9,436 nucleotides of DNA, taken from the NCBI GenBank assembly GCA_946061315.1, contig CAMGRB010000035.1, positions 1 to 9,436 on the forward strand. The letters are read 5' to 3'. This DNA comes from an uncultured Clostridia bacterium (GTDB lineage Bacteria > Bacillota > Clostridia > Oscillospirales > CAG-272). The notes beneath the pieces were generated by a model. The model was given only the letters and a program-made list of their open reading frames with translations. It did no database searches and had not been told where the DNA came from. The position numbers were made by a program, and so were the translations under genes. Within the stretch, counting starts at the first letter, position 1. Every line of letters starts with the position of its first letter. Positions 6,096 to 9,436 of the stretch are shown here, piece after piece.

Positions 6096-8471
6096 ATGGA
6101 ACAAAACAACGTAAGGTGCGACATTTTATCTTTGCCCGTCATCGCTTTGCGAGGCATTGTCGCATTTCCTAAAATTACTTTAAGTTTTGAAATTTCACGC
6201 CCTTTTTCAAAGAGCGCGATAGATATTGCATCAAAAACAGGCTCGGACGTTTTTCTCGTACCTCAAAAGGACCCCTACAAAGAGGACGTTTCGTTAAACA
6301 ACCTTTTCACCACAGGCGTTATTGCCTCGGTAAAGCAGGTAATCAGCGACAAGGGCGGAGATATGAAGGTCACGGTTGAAGGACTACGCCGTGCATCGAT
6401 AGGAAATATTTACGCATCTGGGGGATACTACGTAGCAGATCTTGCCTTGCAAAACGAGCAAGACGACGTATCCGGCTCTGCCTCCGACGAGGCTTTTCTG
6501 CGACTGATAAGGGAAAAGACGAAGGATCTCATCAAGATGTTCCCCTCTCCCTCGGCGGACTTCGTTATGAAAACGCTTTTTACAAACGACGTTGGTTATC
6601 TTGCGGATTTTGTAGCCGCAAATATTCTCGTAAAATTTACGGACAAGGTTGCTATTCTCTGTGAAACCGACAGATACAAGCGCGCAAGCACGCTTATCGA
6701 GATTCTCGGTCGCGAGGCCGAAATACTCAAAATCGAGGGCGATATACAGAGAAAGACCCGCTCGAAAATGGACGACAATCAAAGGGAATATTTTCTGCGT
6801 GAGGAGTTAAAGGTCATTCAGAACGAGCTGGGCGGAGATCAACAAGGCGATGCCGAAGAGCTCTATGATGAAATAATGGCAAAGCATTTTCCGAAAGAAG
6901 TTGAAAACAAGCTCCTCAAAGAGCTTTATAAGTTCAACAAGGCGCCGTTCGGCACGCCCGAGGCTACCGTTTTACGCACTTATATAGAAACCTGCCTTGA
7001 AATTCCTTTCGGCAAGTATTCAAAGGACACGACCGACGTTGAAGCCGCAAGAAAAATTCTTGACAACGACCACTACGGACTTAAAAAGGTCAAGGAGCGT
7101 ATTCTTGAATTTATTGCGGTAAAAGAGCTTAATCCCGACGTAAAAAATCAGATAATATGTCTTGTCGGCCCTCCCGGTGTCGGCAAAACCTCGCTTTGCG
7201 CTTCGATAGCGCGTGCGCTCAAAAGGAAATACGTGCGCGTTTCTCTCGGTGGAATAAGGGACGAGGCGGATATAAGAGGACACAGAAAGACCTACGTCGG
7301 CGCTATGCCCGGACGTATAATAAACGCCCTTTGCGAGTGCAAGACGTCAAATCCTCTTATGGTGCTTGACGAGATTGACAAGATGGCTTCCGATTCAAGA
7401 GGTGACCCTGCCTCCGCTATGCTCGAAGTGCTTGACGGCGAGCAAAACAAGGCATTCAGGGATCATTTTGTCGAAATGAGCGTCGATCTTTCAAGATGTA
7501 TGTTTATAGCGACGGCAAACACGCTTGACACCGTGCCTGCTCCGCTTATTGACAGAATGGAGATAATCGAAATTTCGTCATATACGAGAAATGAGAAATT
7601 TCATATTGCAAAGGAGCACCTTATCCCGAAGCAGCTTAAACGTCACGGTCTTAACAAAAGATCGCTTAAAATCTCCGACGACGCTCTCTTTGAGATGATA
7701 GAATCGTACACCGCCGAGGCGGGAGTGCGTAATCTTGAGCGCGAAATCGCTTCTCTTTGCAGAAAAGCCGCAAAGGAGATAGTCGAAAAGGGCGTAAAGA
7801 GCGTTTCGGTAACGAAAGAAAACCTTGAAAAGTATCTTGGAGTTCAGAAATACGAGGCGGAAACCATTGACGAGGCAGACCAGATAGGCGTTGTAAACGG
7901 AATGGCTTACACCTCGATAGGCGGAGATTTACTCAAAATAGAGGCCTCCGTTATGAAAGGTACGGGAAAGCTTCAACTCACGGGCAAGCTCGGTGACGTT
8001 ATGAAGGAGTCCTGCGAGATCGCGATAAGCTTTATAAGAGAAAACGCCGAAAAGCTCGGTGTTTCACCCGATTTTTACGCGACGAGCGATATTCACATTC
8101 ACGTACCCGAGGGGGCAGTTCCGAAGGACGGTCCGAGTGCGGGAGTTTCTATGGTAACTGCGCTGGTAAGCGTTCTCACCTCTCGCCCCATAAGACGAGA
8201 TATTTCAATGACGGGCGAAATAACCTTGCGCGGCAAGGTTTTGCCGATAGGCGGACTTAAAGAAAAGACTATTGCCGCATATTCGGGCGGGGTTAAAAAC
8301 ATAATAATTCCCGCGGGAAATATGAAGGACCTTGCTGATATAGACCCCGAGGTGCGCGAAAACGTAAACTTTATCCCTTGCAAAACCATATTCGACGTTC
8401 TTAAAGTCGCCTTTTCCGACAAGGAAATAATAGCGATTATAGGACAGTATACGGGAGTTTCCGAGAAATGA
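6096..8471 (+). CDS. lon: ATP-dependent protease Lon (LonA, S16 family)
   Basis: A 791-residue full-length LonA, a cytoplasmic hexameric AAA+ serine protease that degrades misfolded and specific regulatory proteins. Domains in order: the N-terminal LON substrate domain (about 9-200, opening LSLPVIALRGIVAFPK); a helical linker with MDDNQREYFLREELKVIQNE (about 222-241); the AAA+ module with Walker A GPPGVGKT (358-365), Walker B LDEID with Asp425-Glu426, and the LIDRMEI segment with arginine-finger-like Arg487; and the S16 protease domain. The catalytic dyad is Ser681 in PKDGPSAG and Lys722 in GGLKEK. All key residues are intact. It is divergent from rqcH, and its stop overlaps the engB start in ATGA, a common lon-engB arrangement in Firmicutes that suggests translational coupling. 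An alternative start at 6054 would add 14 residues. Confidence 0.98.
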   Translation: MEQNNVRCDILSLPVIALRGIVAFPKITLSFEISRPFSKSAIDIASKTGSDVFLVPQKDPYKEDVSLNNLFTTGVIASVKQVISDKGGDMKVTVEGLRRASIGNIYASGGYYVADLALQNEQDDVSGSASDEAFLRLIREKTKDLIKMFPSPSADFVMKTLFTNDVGYLADFVAANILVKFTDKVAILCETDRYKRASTLIEILGREAEILKIEGDIQRKTRSKMDDNQREYFLREELKVIQNELGGDQQGDAEELYDEIMAKHFPKEVENKLLKELYKFNKAPFGTPEATVLRTYIETCLEIPFGKYSKDTTDVEAARKILDNDHYGLKKVKERILEFIAVKELNPDVKNQIICLVGPPGVGKTSLCASIARALKRKYVRVSLGGIRDEADIRGHRKTYVGAMPGRIINALCECKTSNPLMVLDEIDKMASDSRGDPASAMLEVLDGEQNKAFRDHFVEMSVDLSRCMFIATANTLDTVPAPLIDRMEIIEISSYTRNEKFHIAKEHLIPKQLKRHGLNKRSLKISDDALFEMIESYTAEAGVRNLEREIASLCRKAAKEIVEKGVKSVSVTKENLEKYLGVQKYEAETIDEADQIGVVNGMAYTSIGGDLLKIEASVMKGTGKLQLTGKLGDVMKESCEIAISFIRENAEKLGVSPDFYATSDIHIHVPEGAVPKDGPSAGVSMVTALVSVLTSRPIRRDISMTGEITLRGKVLPIGGLKEKTIAAYSGGVKNIIIPAGNMKDLADIDPEVRENVNFIPCKTIFDVLKVAFSDKEIIAIIGQYTGVSEK

Positions 8472-9070
8472 AGATAAACGTAAACAACGCTTCTCTTAAA
8501 ATAAGTGCGGGGGACCCGAGGCAGTTTTTGCGCTCCCCCGTGCCTCAGGTAGCCTTCTCCGGCCGTTCCAACGTCGGCAAAAGCTCGCTTATAAACACCT
8601 TGCTGAACAGAAAATCAATGGCGAGAGTGAGCAGTATGCCCGGCAAGACGATAACGATAAATTTCTACGATATAGACTCAAAGCTCTATTTTGTGGATTT
8701 GCCCGGATACGGATATGCGAAAAGGAAAATGGAGGACAAGATAAAATGGTCCTCGCTTGTCGACGGGTATTTTACGAAAAACCCGAACATAGACCTACTA
8801 CGGCTTGTAGTTCAGCTTGTTGATTCGAGAACGGGGCTTACCGATGACGACCGTGATTTTATCGAATTTATGGACGATGCGGGAATACCGTATATAATAG
8901 TTGCGACAAAGGTTGACAAGCTTAACAAAACCGAAAGAGAAAAATCTCTGTCATCAATTCTTGCCGAGCCCGCAATACCCGACGGGGTCGAGGTAATTTC
9001 CTTTTCCTCGGAAACGAAGGAGGGGAAAAACGAGGTGTGGGAGAAAATTCTCTTTTACGCCGAAAAATAA
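8468..9070 (+). CDS. engB: Ribosome biogenesis GTPase EngB (YsxC/YihA)
   Basis: A 200-residue TRAFAC GTPase of typical EngB length, an essential factor for late 50S subunit assembly in Bacillus. The GTPase motifs are complete: G1 GRSNVGKS (32-39), G2 PGKT (58-61) followed by INFYDID, G3 DLPGYGYA (77-84), G4 TKVD (147-150) and a G5-like FSSETKEG (179-186). The QLVDSRTGLTDDD segment (116-127) matches the family's DxRxxxTxxD region. The start overlaps the lon stop by four bases (8468-8471). A GGGAG stretch at 8453-8457, inside the end of lon, may serve as its ribosome binding site, although the 10-base spacing is long. Translation is therefore probably coupled to lon. No terminator follows before the next gene, 57 bases downstream. 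Confidence 0.97.
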   Translation: MKINVNNASLKISAGDPRQFLRSPVPQVAFSGRSNVGKSSLINTLLNRKSMARVSSMPGKTITINFYDIDSKLYFVDLPGYGYAKRKMEDKIKWSSLVDGYFTKNPNIDLLRLVVQLVDSRTGLTDDDRDFIEFMDDAGIPYIIVATKVDKLNKTEREKSLSSILAEPAIPDGVEVISFSSETKEGKNEVWEKILFYAEK

Positions 9071-9127
9071 AAGTCCGAGGCGGCACCGCACGGTCGGGAG
9101 CCGTTAAATCGGTCTTACGGAGAAAAA

Positions 9128-9436
9128 ATGGATTATATTATAGAACTTCTTATCTGCGTACCCGTCGTGCTCATATCGCTCACGTTTCACGAGTGCGCGC
9201 ACGGATTTGCCGCCTATAAGCTCGGCGATCCGACGGCAAAGGCTATGGGCAGACTGTCGCTCAATCCCTTACGGCACATAGACCCGATAGGTGCGATTTG
9301 TATGCTCCTTTTCCACTTTGGATGGGCAAAGCCCGTGCCGATTAACACGAGATATTTCAAGAATCCGAAGTCGGGTATGGCAATTACCGCTCTTGCAGGT
9401 CCTGGCTCTAACCTCCTGCTCGGATTTGTGGGGTGC
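9128..9436 (+). CDS. M50-family site-2 protease-like membrane protein, 3'-truncated
   Basis: The first 103 codons of a membrane metalloprotease of the site-2 protease (M50) family, cut by the window end. The ATG has GGAG (9119-9122) five bases upstream. A hydrophobic first helix (about 5-20) leads into the zinc-binding motif HECAH (residues 21-25, His-Glu-x-x-His). The family segments LGDPTAKAMGRLSLNP, HIDPIGAI, FGWAKPVPIN and AGPGSN follow in the expected order. Known for the family: intramembrane cleavage of regulators or precursors, but short soluble-domain-free members like this one often have no known substrate. The third zinc ligand, near the C-terminus, is outside the window. It sits 57 bases after engB with no visible terminator, so it probably shares the lon-engB transcript. 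In many Clostridia this gene precedes scpA and scpB, which is an inference here. Confidence 0.92.
   Translation, partial: MDYIIELLICVPVVLISLTFHECAHGFAAYKLGDPTAKAMGRLSLNPLRHIDPIGAICMLLFHFGWAKPVPINTRYFKNPKSGMAITALAGPGSNLLLGFVGC

Noticed and set aside
8099..8422. A 107-codon open frame on the minus strand inside lon.
   Set aside because: It is antisense to the highly conserved Lon protease domain, with no recognisable protein features.
9071..9127. A terminator between engB and the M50 gene.
   Set aside because: The spacer is GC-rich with only weak short pairings and no T run, so readthrough is more likely.
1..9436. Mobile elements, CRISPR arrays, tRNA genes or a defence system.
   Set aside because: No transposase, integrase, spaced direct repeats, tRNA-like cloverleaf or defence-gene motif was recognised on either strand; the content is core housekeeping and envelope genes.

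Overview
The window looks like chromosomal DNA from a spore-former-derived member of the Clostridia (Firmicutes/Bacillota). The reasons are a SpoIIP-family protein, a MecA-type adaptor, an RqcH/NFACT protein, an S-layer-homology (SLH) surface protein, the adjacent lon-engB pair, clear AGGAGG-like ribosome binding sites and sigma-A type promoters. ATA is used very often for isoleucine, as in many uncultured gut Clostridia. The species cannot be named from the sequence. I see no mobile element, CRISPR array, rRNA or tRNA, and no gene-free stretch longer than about 205 bases.

Layout. (a) 2-844 (+): the 3' part of a SpoIIP-like sporulation cell-wall hydrolase, in which several residues normally conserved in the active site are replaced. 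(b) 866-914: a hairpin terminator that can serve both strands. (c) 917-2484 (-): a MecA-like ClpC adaptor gene followed by an AEC-family transporter that appears to have its own promoter. (d) 2485-2739: a divergent promoter region in which both promoters have the same hexamers and spacing. (e) 2740-4017 (+): a secreted protein with two cadherin/Ig-like domains and three C-terminal SLH repeats, ended by a perfect 34-base palindrome that also serves the opposite strand. (f) 4143-5891 (-): rqcH. (g) 5892-6095: a divergent rqcH/lon promoter region with an AT-rich inverted repeat exactly between the two -35 boxes. (h) 6096-9436 (+): lon, engB (overlapping by 4 bases) and the start of an M50 site-2-protease-like gene, probably one transcription unit.

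How the genes relate. Three of the genes act in protein quality control: a MecA-like adaptor (targets proteins to ClpC), RqcH (C-terminal tailing of stalled nascent chains) and Lon (ATP-dependent protease). EngB is a ribosome-assembly GTPase. SpoIIP and the SLH protein act at the cell envelope. Most of the window is ordinary core-genome content. The points most worth a second look are the degenerate SpoIIP active site, the symmetric rqcH/lon control region, the hairpin in the lon leader, and the Asp-to-Glu change in the DR motif of RqcH. I did not find an obviously new multi-gene system.
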